The notes: generated from the letters alone by a model not told the origin. A stretch of DNA of 64,000 bases from Cinclus cinclus (GCF_963662255.1 NC_085047.1:21395258-21459257), one strand, 5' to 3'; numbered from the stretch's first letter, positions 38,877-53,300 are shown. A program made the numbers and translations.

Positions 38877-38899
38877 TTTTTTGGGGTGTCATGATGGAC

Positions 38900-41800
38900 C
38901 TGACTGTAAGTGGTAAAATTGAGTGGCAGTACTTTTTCTGGTGAGAGAGAACCACCTCCTTTCCCTCACCAGTCCTTCGCTAGTCCCCCTGAGAAGGCTT
39001 TTCCTGCTCAAACCCACTGTGGTTGCACTTGTTTCTGTGCTGTGAGTTGGGTTTATTTCAAGCTGCAAAAAGTGAGAGCTCTTGAGCTGTAGTGGAAACC
39101 TGTAAAAAATGTTCCTGTCATTTCGCACTTCAGTTTTAAGACCTTTAGCTGCAGAGACGCAGGGTGACATTCAGAGCTACCTTGCTGACCAATGAATCAC
39201 TGGAAAGGGGAACTGTGAGCTAAAGGATGATGGAAACAGGAACACCTTGGCTCCTACCAAGCAGCTGTGGATGGTTTGTCATGTTAAGGTGTAGCTGTGG
39301 AGGGGTATCACTGCTATTTCCTATGAGCAGTGGGTGTTGTCAGAACTCTTGTGTTTGCTCTGTGATTTGATATGGCCAAAACTGATCTCATTTTGCTGGG
39401 AGAAGCAAGACAGAACACATCTTTGTATACAGATCCAGATCCAGTATGCCTCCTGCCAATCAGGCATAACTAAAATAAAACGGTTTCAAAGAGGAGTACA
39501 ACTTTGTAAATGTTTGTGTAAGGGTTGCTTTCCTCTTTTTTTTTTTTTTTTAACCTTGTTTTTTTCCGGTGGTTTTGTTTTGTTTTTGTTCTGTTTATTT
39601 TTTGGGGGGGTGGGGTCATGGTGTAGACTTTCTAGTGCAAAGAATGGGGCCCTAGAAAGTAACTAGGCAATCAGAGAGGCACAATTTGTATAGAAGACTG
39701 AAAGTTAATTGCAGTTTCATGCAAACATGGTGCTGATAACAGGTCTGTCAGCTTACTACATCTGGATCTCTATTACAAGTGCCTTTTTTGGCATACTGTG
39801 CCAACCCTATTACCCAGGTTTAGCTGTCATGCCTGTCTAATGTGGTCTAATTTTCTGGATGCCATTGCTACAAACAAGGGGTTTTGAGCCTGCAAATATT
39901 TGTCAGGCTAGTTGTGGACCTCCAGGCCACATACAAAGCAGCACCTCAGCTGGCATCAGAAATCTTCTCATGAGCTCTGAGAAATGGAGTCCACTCCTTT
40001 GAAATTTTTATGAGTTTTAATAAATTATAATAAGGGATAATTATAAAATAAAATTATGGGCCTGGATGCATGGCAAAGCCAGAGACACAACAGCTTCTTC
40101 AGTCTGGAGTCTTTCATACTGTTACAGTAGTGTTACTTCCTCAGATGATTTTGCAGGTTTATTTAGGGCTCATTGACTGCAATCTTGTTGCTGATTTTTG
40201 CAGTGTTTGCACAGTTCAATAGCTGCAGACATCGGCAGTCTAGGGTGGTCTTCTTATGGTCCTCAGGTGCTGCTTTAAGTTTGGTACTCTTCCTTTCACG
40301 GTCTTCTGCTCTCTGCCTATGCCATTTTGGATATGCATTTTGCAATAGCAAACATATCTTAAAATACATCTTTTGCAAGCTCACTTACATCTTGTGAAAG
40401 CCTTTCTTCCTCTATTACACTGCCCACAAACAATTACAAACTCTTTCATACTTAAAAAGCAGTTTAACACTTACAATGACTAATTACAAACAATTACAAT
40501 TTTATAATTAAAGCTAATAAATTGTAGTGAAAACCAACTATTACATACCTGTTTATAACATGTGTCGTCTGTGGCTCTATAGCAAATCCCAGCTGGTCCT
40601 GGTATGAATAGGTAAACACCAGGCTGCCTGATGCCTGGGCTTGTGAACAACTGTCAGTGCAAGGACTGGAGAAATCATGAGTGTCCTGATTTTGGCTGAG
40701 ATGGAGTACTGCTAAATGTAATAGTTTTCTTATTTTTCAACAAGGTCAAGAATTTTTAGCTGTAATAATTGTGGTATATACCCTGTTTCATGACAGCAGG
40801 CCTGCTGAAGGAAGAGAAACATGCAGTGAGTAAAGTTTTGCCTAGTATCAACAGTTTATGCAGGGCATAGGGTTTGTAGTACTGGATTTTCTCATCCTGT
40901 ACTCAGCTTTTAAAAAGAGAGGCCAAGATCTTCATGAAAAACTAAATTCCTATGCACTCCTAGAAATTAGTATCTTTAGTGGATGTTCAGCAGTCCCCTG
41001 AAGTTGAATTTGTGCCATCAGGTCATATTAATCACGTTTGAAGACTAAATGAGGGCATTTGTTGACTTTCAGAGGGGACCTAAGAAGCTCAGCTTAAACA
41101 CAGCTGTATCTCAGTTAACTGGTTTTAGGAGGGATATTGTCACCCTCAGGGGGATAAGTGTCTGTCTCTATTATAGAAGCAGTTTGTATATGTGTTTTGT
41201 GCAGGACACAGTAAGTGAAGTTCTGTGGAATATGTAGGACCCTAATATATTTCAATTTTACATTTTTTCTTAACAGTACAGATAGGAGAATTACCAGCAA
41301 GTAACATCCAGCTGTGATGTTTCCATGATTTTCCTCCCTTCCTTTTAATTACTTTTGTTCTGTAGTTTTCATTCTGATTTTGTAAATACCTGAAATAGTG
41401 GTTTGTGTTTAGTATTTTAATTCATATTGTAATGGGGTAGAAGCAAATACATTCTCAGTGCTCACATCTCAGATGAGAGAATATTTCTAGTCTAAATTTA
41501 TTATTTCAATCAGATTTTTAATAACTACACTGTTTTGTGTTGAGTTTGACAGAACTCCTTCTTTAGAAATGTAACCATATTAACAATACTTTCTCTTAAT
41601 CATAATAGTTTTTGCTTGTAGACCATCTGTTTCAACTACTACACTGCAAGCTTTTTCCTGCCAGCATTTCCTTGCTCTTGCCATCTTTCCTTGATGCATT
41701 ATGTGCTTTTAAATAGTAGTCAAAAGTCAAATAAAACAAAATCTTTCTTTAGTCATTCAACTGGAAGTATTTGGATACATAAAATTGCACTGGGAATGAT

Positions 41801-42130
41801 TTGGTTTGAAAGGGCCCAAAGATCTTTGCTCTTTCTTTCAATCTTGTTTTGTTCTAGTTCAATGAGCTTGTTTTAGTTTAGTTATACACACATCCAAGAT
41901 CTACAAATGGAATACTCGTATCCTCGTTCTTATAATCTTAGTCTTGTGAGTTTTTGTTCTTTGAGAAATCCACTGTGGGAAGTTAACTAAACCCTGTGCA
42001 ATGCTATTGCTACAGAAAAAAAATGGGTAACTATAGCTCAATTCTGTGAATGTACCTAAATCTTGTACATGCTGAAACAGGAGTCAAATACCTTTGTGAC
42101 TTTGTGGAATACTCTCAACCCCATGTGGGG
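38900..42130. other. Intergenic, 5' flank of XCL1
   Basis: No gene is supported. The stretch contains a T/G-rich tract (annotated separately) and short CAATTACAA repeats around 40,430-40,500. Confidence 0.5.
39536..39618 (+). repeat. T/G-rich low-complexity tract
   Basis: A poly-T run of about 16 bases is followed by T-runs alternating with G and ending in GGGGGGGTGGGG. The plus strand is almost devoid of A and C. Any open frame here (such as 39,334-39,666) is a by-product of composition. Confidence 0.9.
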
Positions 42131-42134
42131 ATAC

Positions 42135-42473
42135 CTTCTAGCAGCCTTCCAGTACCTGGTGTGGGCTTATAGAGTGCTGGAGAAGGACATTTTATGAGGA
42201 CATGTTGTCATGGGACGAGGGCCAATGGCTTCACAGTGAATGAAGGTAGTCTTAGATTAGATATTAGAAAGAAATTCTTTACTCAGAGGGTGATGAGGCT
42301 CTGGAGCAGGCTGCCACAGAAGCTGTGGATGTCCCATGCCTGGAACTGTTCAAGGTCAGGTTGTATGGGGCTTTGAGCGATCTGATCTAGTGGAAGGTGT
42401 CCCTGCCCAAAGTAGGGGAGGTTAGACTAGATAAAGTCCCTTCCAACACAGGCCATTCTATGATTCTATGATT
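42135..42473 (+). mobile_element. CR1 LINE fragment, 3' end (plus orientation)
   Basis: The end of a CR1 element. The segment from CAGCCTTCCAGTACCT onward follows the familiar order of the CR1 3' region: TTAGATTAGATATTAG, AAATTCTTTACTC, AGAAGCTGTGGATG and CTAGTGGAAGGTGTCC. It finishes in the diagnostic ATTCTATG microsatellite tail (42,456-42,473). The 60-codon frame at 42,194-42,376 is a shadow of this repeat. The element is 5' truncated, as most CR1 copies are. Confidence 0.93.
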
Positions 42474-43731
42474 ATCCTTTTACTTCCTTGTTTTGTTGGA
42501 TTTTTTGTTGTTGTTTCTTTTTCCACTTCCTCAGCTGCCACATAAAACAGAGAATGCAGATTTTGTTTGCTTCTTTTTGTGTGTGCCATATCTGTAGGAA
42601 CAAGGATGGGAACCAAGTCTTATGCTTTTAGTCTTCAGGACTAAAAGAAGACAGTTTTGTTAAAAGTAAATTACTTTATCTGAATCATGTACAGTCAGTG
42701 CTTGAAGCACTGGAAGTGGATCAGAACCAATATGTTGCTTTTGGGTAAACCTGAGCTTTTCTCAGAAAACTGAAGAAGTTCAGACACTTACGTTTCTCAC
42801 TGGGTAACAATTTTCTCAGTGGTACCTCATGGTTTGGAGAGAATCCCTTGGCCAATCTGTATATGTTTGGATTCCTTTGCTCCATGACAGTCATCACAAG
42901 GAATATGTTGAACAGCTGAGATTGTTAGTGGAAAGGTGGAGTCACAGTACAAGAACACACATCAGTGATATTTCTATGCTTCAAACATAGCAGCATGTGC
43001 TATTATTTATAAGTATACAGCCTTTTTTTTTATTACTGCCATTAAATACTTCTGCCACCATATCTGTTGAACGGCAGGCTGTGTAACAGAAAATCACAAT
43101 AAAGCACCAACTTCCAGGGAGCAGAGCAATAAGCAGAACCAGCAAACCTGTGTCTTTTACCTGCTAACTTCTCTTCCCTCCACCCAATAATTGTTCTAAT
43201 TCTTCAGCATGTGTTTTCATGTGCCAAAGAGAACTGTGCATCCACACACTTTTGGCTGTCCAGCTCACATGTGCTGTCAGACCTACTGCACTGAATAGCC
43301 CTTTTCTGCTGGATTTCCCCCACAGATGGAAGCACCATCTTGATTCTTTCTGCTGCTGGGATGATAGATTTTGGAAAATTCATAGGAAAATTCATTTAAA
43401 AATTCATTATTTTTACCTTTTGTTAACCATCAATTGAAACTAGCCAGTGGATTTAAAGGAAGATAAAAATCAAGGGACACATGAATAATGTAAATTTTTT
43501 TTTTTGTAAATGGCACCTTCTTGAACTTTCCAAAAAGTAATTTTGGAATTTTTCCTCTGTTTTTTTTTTCCCTTTAAATAGCTGATTTCTAATAAACACA
43601 GTTGTTTAAAACAATAATTATCCTTGTAAGCATTTTTAATAACCAAACATTCATGAGGCTCTACCACAGAATTTAAACTGATAAGATGAATTTTAACTTA
43701 TAATTGTGATTTTAACCCCTACAGCTTCCAG

Positions 43732-43990
43732 GAAAAACCCCCAACCAACCAAAAAAAAAACAAACAAACAAAAAAAAAAGCAAGCAAGAAAAAACAAAAA
43801 AACCGTCTCCAAACCAGCCAACCAAACAATAAAAGCCCTGCACCAAAACAACAAAAGAACCCTAAAAAAATATTAAACCAAGAAAATATAAAATAACCAA
43901 AAAAACCCACCCTAAAACAAATCAACTAAACAAAGAAAAAAACCAACCCTCCCCAAACCAAGCAACTGCCACCAAAAAATCCCTCCCCCC
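43732..43990 (+). repeat. A/C-rich strand-asymmetric low-complexity tract
   Basis: About 260 bases in which the plus strand is nearly all A and C, built from AAACC and CAAA-type words without a fixed period. The minus strand is therefore T/G-rich. It translates on that strand into a false Phe/Leu/Trp-rich frame (43,719-43,925). Confidence 0.9.
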
Positions 43991-46900
43991 TTCAAAACAG
44001 AGAAGAAGATAGGAAGAGATCATTCAAAAATTTTTGCAAGAGAAATCTATGTTGTTTTTTGTTTTTTTTTTTCCAGAGAGGGTAATTTTTCCTTCCTTCA
44101 AAGAAATTACTGTAACCTCTGGAATAGGCACTTTTCTATTTAATCTCTGAAGATGAAGAACTTTCACACTTTCTAACCACGCCACTGGTGTGATACATCA
44201 TCTTACTTTACACTGGTGACTTTAATCTGACAATTTTGGGCCACATCCTGTTCTACAAAGTGTTTTAGAGCTTCTTAAAACTGATCACAGCACTTGATCC
44301 CCACCTATGCAATGAAATGGAACTTGGTGCTCTTGTACCTGTACCCTCAAATAGGCACAGATTAAGAAGTAGTGTTTTTCTATAAGCTGGCTTCTATATT
44401 AGCTATTTGCTCAGTGAGCCTATGATACAGGAGAGATACTGTACAGATGAAGCCTTAAATGTGAGAGAGAGAAGGAAAAAAGCGTTTAGAAGGTGCTGTA
44501 GCAAATACCCACACTTGAAAACATTCCACTCTGAACTTTTTAAAATAGAGTCCTTGAGCTTTATTTATTCTATGGTTTTTTTCCTCCATTGTAATACAAT
44601 GAGTATGAAACCACATGTTAGACAAACGCATCAGTCTGTATTATTCCCCTGAGTTCACTGCAGTGAGTGATGCAAGTGGGAGACAAGGGGGTTGGGAATA
44701 TTCTCCTCAAGTTAGCATTAATCTTATTCTCTGTAGTTTCAGACTATTAAATGGTGTTTCACTTTTCCTTTGCAAAATACTTTTATCTCTCATTGAGGGC
44801 TGCAGAAACCCCCATCACATCTAAGACAGAAATAAATTAGGAGCTCCCTCCCATGGTTATCATATTTCTTGCACCTAATTAGGCTGCATTCATTGTGGTT
44901 AAGGACCTCTATATTCCTCATCCATGGTTCAGCATGGCCCATGTGTAGCTTTCCACCCTGTGCAGCAAAGCTTGCCAGACATGGTGAGTGCCTTCCCCCT
45001 CCTGTCCTACACAAACCCAGCCCAAACCAGCCATATGTCTCCATGGCCAGTAAAGATACCTGCTTGTGCTAGGTCAAGAGTCTTTGTCTAGAGACATAGA
45101 ACACTGATTTCTTCAATTTCCTATATTACTTTCTTTAAGAAAAATGAATATTTTCCTTGTTTTGTACAAAGAATGAAACGGAGGCCATCAGTCTCACAGT
45201 GTCAAAGACATATGTGAGAAAAGATGACCTAATCTCTGCTTGATGGGGTAGTTTGTACTTCCAGGCTTAGCAGATATTGATGCAACCCCAAATGAAATGG
45301 GATCAGAGTCACCTGATTCACACTCATTGCAAGTTTCAGGGTCTGCCCTATTTATCCCAGTCTTTACTGTGCTCCATCTCTTCTCTGTCAGTCCAGCTGT
45401 GAGTTATTTTCCTTCCTCTTGCCATATGCAACTAGCAGATTTGTATAAGCTAAGACACTTGCCTATCCCTTCTCTCCAGAGATTCTCAAAAGGTTGTAAG
45501 AATACTGGACAGTTTAATCCCGAAAGAGAAAAGGTCTGGGTCTTGCAAAAGAGGGAATTACTGCTGCAGTAGTGCACTGTTCCTCAAATTGTCTGTGAAG
45601 AGGGCACTGTAGTTTTCAGGCACCACTTGTCTTTGCTGAATTCCTGTGCTCTGTCAGTGGATAGGACTCTGTTGTTCCATTAGATATAGAAGAAACTGCA
45701 TGGTCCAGGTCTCAAAAGTATATAAAATCTGCATATAAAATAGCTACCGTGAAATGAGTAGGAGCTGGACTCTGCCTTGAGTTAGCAGTAGCATTTTTCA
45801 GTGAAAATTTGCTATTTAGGTAAGATTTGTATGTGTGTTGTATTGTTTGGCAATGAAACTCATGGGAGGTGTGCAGATCTGGTGCTCGTTGCAGAACTGC
45901 AGGAGTTCCCTCATAGACAGCTGGAACTGGGAAGTTTGCAAACTCTTCAGTTCTGTCTCCAAATTTGTGTCGCAATCCTTCCATCACAGGCTTGGTTGAC
46001 CTCACAGTTGGGATTTATTCTTCATCTTTGAAGCACTCTCATGTTCTTACTTGTTCTCTTCTTTCTATTATGTCCTGTGACTAAATATCCATTTCAGTGT
46101 TTTTTCTTTGTGAGGGAGCACAGCTCTCATTGCAGGTCAACTTAATAGCTCATCAACTGAATCATACCCCAAAGCTCTGCCTAACTCTTCTGGCTATGTC
46201 CATTTGTTTCTCCTGAGTGGGATGACAGGTGGGTCATGGAGGATGCTCCCCCTTTCTCCAGACCTTGGCCTGTCATGTAGGTGGCTTGTGCAGAGAGTAA
46301 TGAACCTTGTCACAATGCTACTGTGCCATCCTCCTACAAGCACTCACCAGCTTGTAGGGAGGGAAGGTAGAGCTTCCAGAGAATGTTGTAAGGGGAAACA
46401 GATAAAGGTATCTGCAGTCTAGTCCCTCTAAGTCATAGCCTTTAATAACCAATCTACATTCTTATTGCCTAATATCTGTTTTGTGATTTAAGCTTTACCC
46501 TAGGTGAAAAAAAAAGTTTGAAAGGTGTGCCACAAACCCAGGGTCTTAAACCTGGGAGAGCTGGCTAGCCTGAGGAGCCAGAGGAAAAGAGAGATTGAAA
46601 ACAGAAGAAACTGGCAGGCAATTGATAAGCCTCTTCTTCCTGGACAGAGCTGTTGAAGGGACAAGAGAAGGAAATTTCAAGGATTTAGAGGCTTGGTTGT
46701 CTTGGGGACATGGAACCTAATAAAATTAATTTCAAGGGCAAACTGAGATGGCTTATTTTATTGAGAGTAAAGAAACAGAATTATGTTTGCCATATTGTGA
46801 ACAGCCTTATTCTTCGGTCAGAGGCTGGACGCACTGATCTTAGATTTGCCCTGGCTTCACTCCAGGTTAGAAAGAGGTGCCTTTTCCCAGCAGCTATTCT

Positions 46901-47792
46901 CTGCAGCAGTCTTTTCAAACAGGTCAGGCTCTGTGATTTGCTGGTCCTTTCTGGCCTGAAAAACTGCTGAAAGTCACTTCCCATCAGCAGAGTTTGCCTT
47001 GCAGCCATTCAGTTTCTGATGACTTTGGGCATGACCTTGTTTAGGCCTGTTCCCAGCAGGGGGAAAGAGGATCAAGTTCAAACAGGTGAGAATCAGGTTT
47101 AATGCCTTCATGGTCTTGGTGTGCCTTGGAGGCTCCCTGCACCCTGCTCTGGATGGGTAGCTCTAGGTGGAGCCCAGCAAGGCAGAAAGCTGGTGAGGCA
47201 GAACAGAGGTGGTTAAAAATCAACAGTGTGTACCAGCCAGAGATAATGTGCTGTGCTCTCAGAAAGGGAGAGAAATCTCTCTTAGGGCTTCTTTACTGGT
47301 GTAAAAATGTCTGTATCTGAAGCTTCCTTATTTAGAAGCTGACTGCTGAGGAACATCTACCTTTAAGTTTTATTTTCTAGGCTGTATGTTAAGTCCATTT
47401 ACAAACAAATCACTGCACTTTAATGATTATAATTTCCAGGCTAAAACATGGACAAGTAATCCAATTTGTGCAGAAAAATAAATCAATACAGTATTTTCAT
47501 TGGTTAGCTACATCATGATCTTAATTCTGAATTAACTGTATGACCTATACTGTCTACTAAAAACTTCTAAAGTCACTTTCAACATAGACTTGACCTGCTC
47601 CAGAATAATTTTCTCATATTCTCCTCCATATGATTGTAAGGTATTTGACCTGCTTGGTGCCATGTGAACAAGTGAACACATCAATAGCACAAAAGTGCAC
47701 AAAGGGTCACGTGTATTTTATCATATCCTCTACATGGTGTGTAATATTGTTCCAATTATACCTGACTAATGAAGGTACAGAAAAACCAAACC

Positions 47793-47848
47793 AATCCCCT
47801 CTCCCAAAAAACACCACAAACAAACAAAAACAAAAACAAACATCCCAG
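47793..47848 (+). repeat. A-rich (CAAA/CAAAAA) simple repeat
   Basis: Short A/C-rich tract containing CAAACAAACAAAAACAAAAA. It could be the decayed A-rich tail of a retroposon, but no body is recognisable beside it. Confidence 0.75.
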
Positions 47849-49969
47849 CTGAAACAAAGCAGGGCAGCCATATGTAATTATCCTTAATTTACATCCTCTT
47901 TGGTGTCTTCTTTGTTAAATAGTGTCCCTTCCCCATACCATCTGGATCAAGAGGACTTCAAAGCTGGTAATCTTTGCAGATTCATAAATAAAAAGTATTT
48001 GCATATGAAAGTGTTTAAGCACATCCAGAAACAGATTTGGATTAAGCTGAGGGAACTTTCTAGAAGTCTGTTTTACTCTCAATTATGAAAGAATAAATAA
48101 TACTCCCTACTGGATTTATGAAATGGTGAGGTAAGGATCACTTAGAACATTTCTAAAGGCTACCTTTCTTTGTTCCCTCTGTTTCATACCTGGGGATTCA
48201 GCTTGTGTGCAGATGTACCACCTCTCTGCCCTTCTAAATGGGGTTGCCCAGCAGGCTCTTTTCTGGGCAGGTTTTGGTTTTCCTTCCTGTCTGTTATCTT
48301 CAATTAAGATATGCCTTGCCAAGTCATCATAGTGGTTCTTTATGAAAAAAGAAAAAAAAAGCCTCACTTTTTCAGAAAACTCTACAAAAATATTCTAAAA
48401 TCTGGATTTATCTTGTGTGCCACATACTTCCTCCTGTAAACTTTTGCATGTGGCTTACATGCAAAATGTTACTATGCCTACCCAGTAATAATATTGTTGA
48501 TTCCCTCCTCTTTATCTAAAATGTGTGCTTTTAAGAGATTTGGATTTATGATAACCAACTTTTCCAATCTGAAACTCCTAGAAACTGAAGCTCTCGGAAG
48601 CATGAGGTTAGATTGAAACACTATTGCACTTTTTTTATCAAAAGAAGGATTTGCTTTCCTGTGCTGAGAATTTTGAGTATTTAGGGATATGGTTGCATCA
48701 CATTGTCAGTGTTTTCTTCAAGACCTTGAAGGAAAACTTTATTTACTCTAGAAACTGAAACACAAACCAAAAGCGGTTCTTATCTTCCATGAAGCAGGTG
48801 TGCCACTTACTGAGTAGGGAAGCAAAGTTAGGGAATGTAACTCTCCTCATTGCACTAGGAATTCTGGCAACGTGCAGTGTCAGATGATAAATCCCTTGGG
48901 CACTGCTCTAAAATAATTCTGTATTATTGTTTACCTGTTTCTTCCATTGGGCATATGATTCCAAATAATGAAACAAATGAGATGAGTGCTAGCCTGGCAT
49001 GTGAAACCAAACCTTTACCTTCTCCTGCTGCTCACGCCTCTGACTCACTTTGAAATGAGATGCTGAGCATAGGTCTTGTTCATAAAAACAACTGGATGGC
49101 TTGAAATATATAAAAGCTCTCTGGAGCAAAAATGCCCTTGCGTGGCAAAAGCTAGACAGGTTTCACAGTTTTTCCTTTCATTTTGGAGAGATCTGATTGA
49201 ACCCGGCCTTCTCTGTGGGGCTGTTGGCAGGTGAGTGTGTGCTCAAACACACCTTTGGCTTAGGAGGGTGCCTTGGTGCTGCTTGTTTTGCCTGCACATA
49301 TACTCTTGTAGAACAGAAGTTCCAGGAGGCCCAGACATTTGGGGTTGTTTCTTCTGTTTTCTTTAAAAGACTGGACTCCAGAGCAGCTTTGATCAAGGTC
49401 AGATTTGCTTCCTGCCCCTGCCTGTGTATCTCTTTTCCATACAGTCACAGACAGTCATATTGTGCCTCTGCAGGCTTTCCAGGTTGTAAGCTGACCCAGT
49501 CGGTGATGTCAAAGTCCCAAATGATGTTGAAACTGGGTTCCAACTCCACCTGAAACTGTCCCTGTTTTCCCCTATAATAAATATTGTGGTAGCTGGTGGG
49601 TGCAGTCTTGGGGCTGCTCTTACTGGAGGATGCAGACCTTGCCAGTGAATTTTGGGATCCTATTCTGAGAATATGAAGGGCTGTCAGCTTATATAAAGTC
49701 TTATTTAAGGAATTATTCTAGGCAGAATTCAAAGCTGATTTTTCCTCCCACCTGTGACTATCCATTACATTTTGCCTATGTGTTCTTTCCATGCCTTTTT
49801 TATTCTTTAGTTAACTTAATAGCTAAGCTACTGAGCACATTAGTAATGCTTGATTGCAGCCCCTAGTGACTGTGCTGCAATGTTGTAGCTCTGTTATGGA
49901 AGTGGGAATGTCCTTGGCCTCTTACTCAGCTACTCTATGAGTAGGAAAAACAGCACCTTATTAATATGA

Positions 49970-50265
49970 GGTTGGAGTCATAGGAGCGAGTTCTGAGGAG
50001 GCCGCCAAGATAAATTAGAGGGATGGAGCACCTGTCCTATGAGAAAAGGCTGAGAGAGTTGGGATTGTTTAGGTGGAAAAGAGAAGACTTTAGGGTGACC
50101 AAATTGGAGCCTTCTGGTACCTGAAGGGAGCGGCAAGAAAGATGGAGAAGACTATTTACAAGAGCATATAGTAACAGAACAAGGGGGAATGGCTTTAGAC
50201 TAAAAGAGAGCAGGTTTAGATTAGTTATTAGGGGAAAGTTGTTTCCTGTGAGGTTCTTTTATGGA
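49970..50265 (+). mobile_element. CR1 LINE fragment, internal 3' region (plus orientation)
   Basis: The words GGAGCGAGTTCTGAGGAGGCC, GGAGCACCTGTCCTATGAG, GGCTGAGAGAGTTGGG and TTTAGATTAGTTATTAGG follow the CR1 3' region in the right order. The copy covers the part just upstream of that seen in the 42.1-kb copy. It breaks off before the ATTCTATG tail, so it is truncated at both ends. It is divergent and has small deletions. Confidence 0.88.
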
Positions 50266-50325
50266 ATTTGGTCTATCTCCTGGCTATTTAGAGGTCTTCT
50301 TTGCCTATAAATGTGTGTAGAATTG

Positions 50326-50365
50326 TCTGAGTTATTGATGGATGTCTCAAGTTATTGATGGACTT
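50326..50365 (+). repeat. 20-bp tandem doublet
   Basis: Two adjacent 20-base units sharing GTTATTGATGGA (50,331-50,342 and 50,351-50,362), immediately right of the CR1 fragment. Confidence 0.7.
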
Positions 50366-53300
50366 AGTATTGTGTCTGCATGATCTCTACCTGAGCTGTT
50401 GCAGACTTGGCTGGCTGGGTGTGGTCTGGGAACTAGCTGCACTGCTGATGGGGACATGGGTGGGAGTGGGGAGCTTGGGGTCAGTGTTGCTTCCACCACA
50501 TGAAGAGAGCCCCATGGAACAGGCTATCAGGGCCTTGGGTGCACAGGGCAGCTACCTTAGAGCAGCTCCAGTAAGGAGCAGCCTTGTGCTGATACAGACT
50601 GTAGGAACAGATACTGTGTTCTACAAGCGTTCACCTCCCTCATGTGCTGTACATTAGAATAAGTTGAGCACATACAGGAATGAAAATTTCTGTCTTTCTT
50701 GGTACATTTTTATCTCTGTGAAGAAACCAAATGGACTTGTACTGTAACACTGGAGCATAGAACTATAGATACCAGATTTTGTGTACAGGGAGAGTGCATA
50801 GTCTAATTTACATGTACTCTCCTGCATATTTCAGATCTCTGCAAATTGAGCAATGAGTTTCTTTCATTGATTCATCTATTTAGAAGGACGTTCCTTGTGG
50901 GGTTATTGGTGACAGGACACTGTAACCAGCTTCATCCTGCACTTTACTCTGAAAACTGCTGATATTTCTGTACTAGTTGTGTCCAAATATTGCACTGCTG
51001 CTGGGGATGGGCAGCTGCCTCTGGATTCCGTATATCATACTGGTCAGAAGGGATTTGCATTTCAATTTTTCAGTTTGGCATTGAAACATTATTCCAGATG
51101 TATTTTGACATGGAGAGACTCAAGTTCCTATAATACTGTTTCTGCTGCTTGTTAGAGATCTCCTGTGTGGGTGTTTGCCAGAGGTCTACATAAGATGTAT
51201 CAGAGGAAAGGTAGAGAACACAAGTAGAAAAAATTCCATGCACACAAGCATTTCTGCTCAAAAGATAAACCTCAAAATTGTGCTTGTCGGATATAGAAAT
51301 GGAAGATTGCTCGTAACTTGTGCAATGTATACAACTGAGGCTGAGAAAATTCAATTCAAAATTTCAGTTTTGGATTCTCAGTGGAAAAATTATGTATCTA
51401 TACCATATTGCTGACCCAGAGTTATTTGATAAATAATATTAATGATAATAATTATACTTAATACAATAGATTATTTCAGAAAATTTTTCACAATTGGCTT
51501 TCAAATTAGAAAGAAGGAAACAATCAGATGAAATAATTTCTAGCAAAGTATCACTTAACAGGATCTAGTAAGGATTGATTTTAAGTCATGTCAATTTTAT
51601 ATCAATAAGCTTAAAATTGTCTTTTAATTCAGTGACATTAATTACATTTTTTGGTACTCATATTTTCCAAAATCAAGAATTGTGGTGATAACTATAACAT
51701 AATTTGATCGTTGTAACCAAATGAAAATCTTTACACAGTATGGTTGGGGGTCTTTTTATCTGATAAAGATATTCTGCGTATCCTTAAGCAATTATAAAAT
51801 ATTTCTTTCCATTCTAATATTCCCACTGTAGTAGATTGAGGAAAACGAGAATGAAATGCTTCATTTCTGGCCCAATTACCTTTCTATTTACTCTTTATAT
51901 CAAGTTAATCTTGGAAGAAGACTGAAACACAGATTTATACACTGGATACCAACATTCTAAATAATTTCTAATATGACTTAATTTCCACGTGGAACACGTT
52001 TCAAAATTTCAGTAAAAGTTGCAGTTTAAAGAATTCTGCATAACAACAGTGAATATGCCAATATAGAAAATCTGTAGGTGCTGGCATTTGGATGAATAGA
52101 GAGTTTCATAATTCAGGAAATTATTTTTTGTACTTCATAAATAAAGAGGAATATGATAATTTTGTTAAAGGTATCTCACCCCATTCTTTTAATAAAAAAG
52201 TAGCTTCTGTACCTACGTAGAAAAGCTCGATTCAATAAAGGATAGTTTAAAATTGCTTAATTTATAGTATTATAATTAATTATTAACTTTTGTTGTTTTA
52301 AGTTCATTTGAAATTCAAAGTACGTTGAATTCTATAAAATAACAATATAATCAGGGAAAAATTTGAAATCTATATTCTCATACTTTGAATAAATGATTTT
52401 TCTCTACCTTGTGTACTTATTACAAAGTTTTAAACTTATAAAAAATATTAAGCTACCTTATTAAATATAAAGATTGCTGAAATGAAGGAAAGTAATAAGC
52501 AGTCAGCAGTGATTACAGAACATTGATGTGGGTGATTTGAAGTAGGAGCTCAGGTTTCTAATGTCAACAGAAATGTAGTTTTTCCTCATAATGGAACTAA
52601 TTTAAAAGGTCTATTTCTTGTCTGTCAGTACTTTAAATTACCGGCCTGTGTTTAACAGTGCTGGAGATGGGTGTTTAACTGGTGCTGGTTAAATGACTGT
52701 TCTGGATGAGAACTTCAGGTGGCAATAGGTTTTCTCCCTCTCCACATGGCCTTGAGCTTATTTAGGCCATGAAACTGTACCCATGGGATGCAAATTCATG
52801 GTGGCAAATCCACACCTGCTTACTTCCTTGCAAGGACTAGTCCTGTGAAGTTCAAAGTTATGCTTCCTTTATGTTGAGCCACTTAGATATGTAAATATCT
52901 TATAAACTGGAGAGCAATAACTCAAAACTCTGATTTTTTTTTTTTTAGAAATGTATTTGATAAGATAGTCTATATTCTGCCCCATTTTTGGCACTGGGAG
53001 GTTGAATTGGCATGCAGAAGTCATGGAATATTGCGTTGTTTGCTTCATTTTATTGTTTCCTTTGTTGTTTCTAATGTCAGTCTTTGAGGCTTTGATCAAA
53101 GAAAACTTTGAATCCTTTCTTCTTCAGCTATTAAGAAACTCTAACTTTAGATCAACCACTTTCATAAACATAGAGCCCAGCTTCCTCTTGCTGAAAGAAA
53201 GCCAGCCCTTCTCAGTGTGGTAAAAAGCACCTCTTCAATGAGGAATCTAAACGAGAGAGTTAGAAGTTTGGTTCATCCAGAAGTATTCTGCAAAGTAACT

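Larger units (their letters stand above)
42474..49969. other. Intergenic, no supported gene
   Basis: AT-rich DNA with two low-complexity tracts (annotated separately). ORFs of up to about 97 codons (45,712-46,005, minus) show no recognisable domain, and they have no consistent splice context. Confidence 0.5.

Noticed and set aside
39334..39666. 110-codon plus frame with a hydrophobic C-terminal half
   Set aside because: The hydrophobic part is encoded by a poly-T and T/G-rich tract. No family match or splice context.
42194..42376. 60-codon plus frame
   Set aside because: Lies wholly inside the CR1 3' region and is a repeat shadow.
43719..43925. 68-codon minus frame rich in Phe, Leu and Trp, resembling a membrane protein
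   Set aside because: It is the translation of an A/C-rich low-complexity tract read on the complementary strand.
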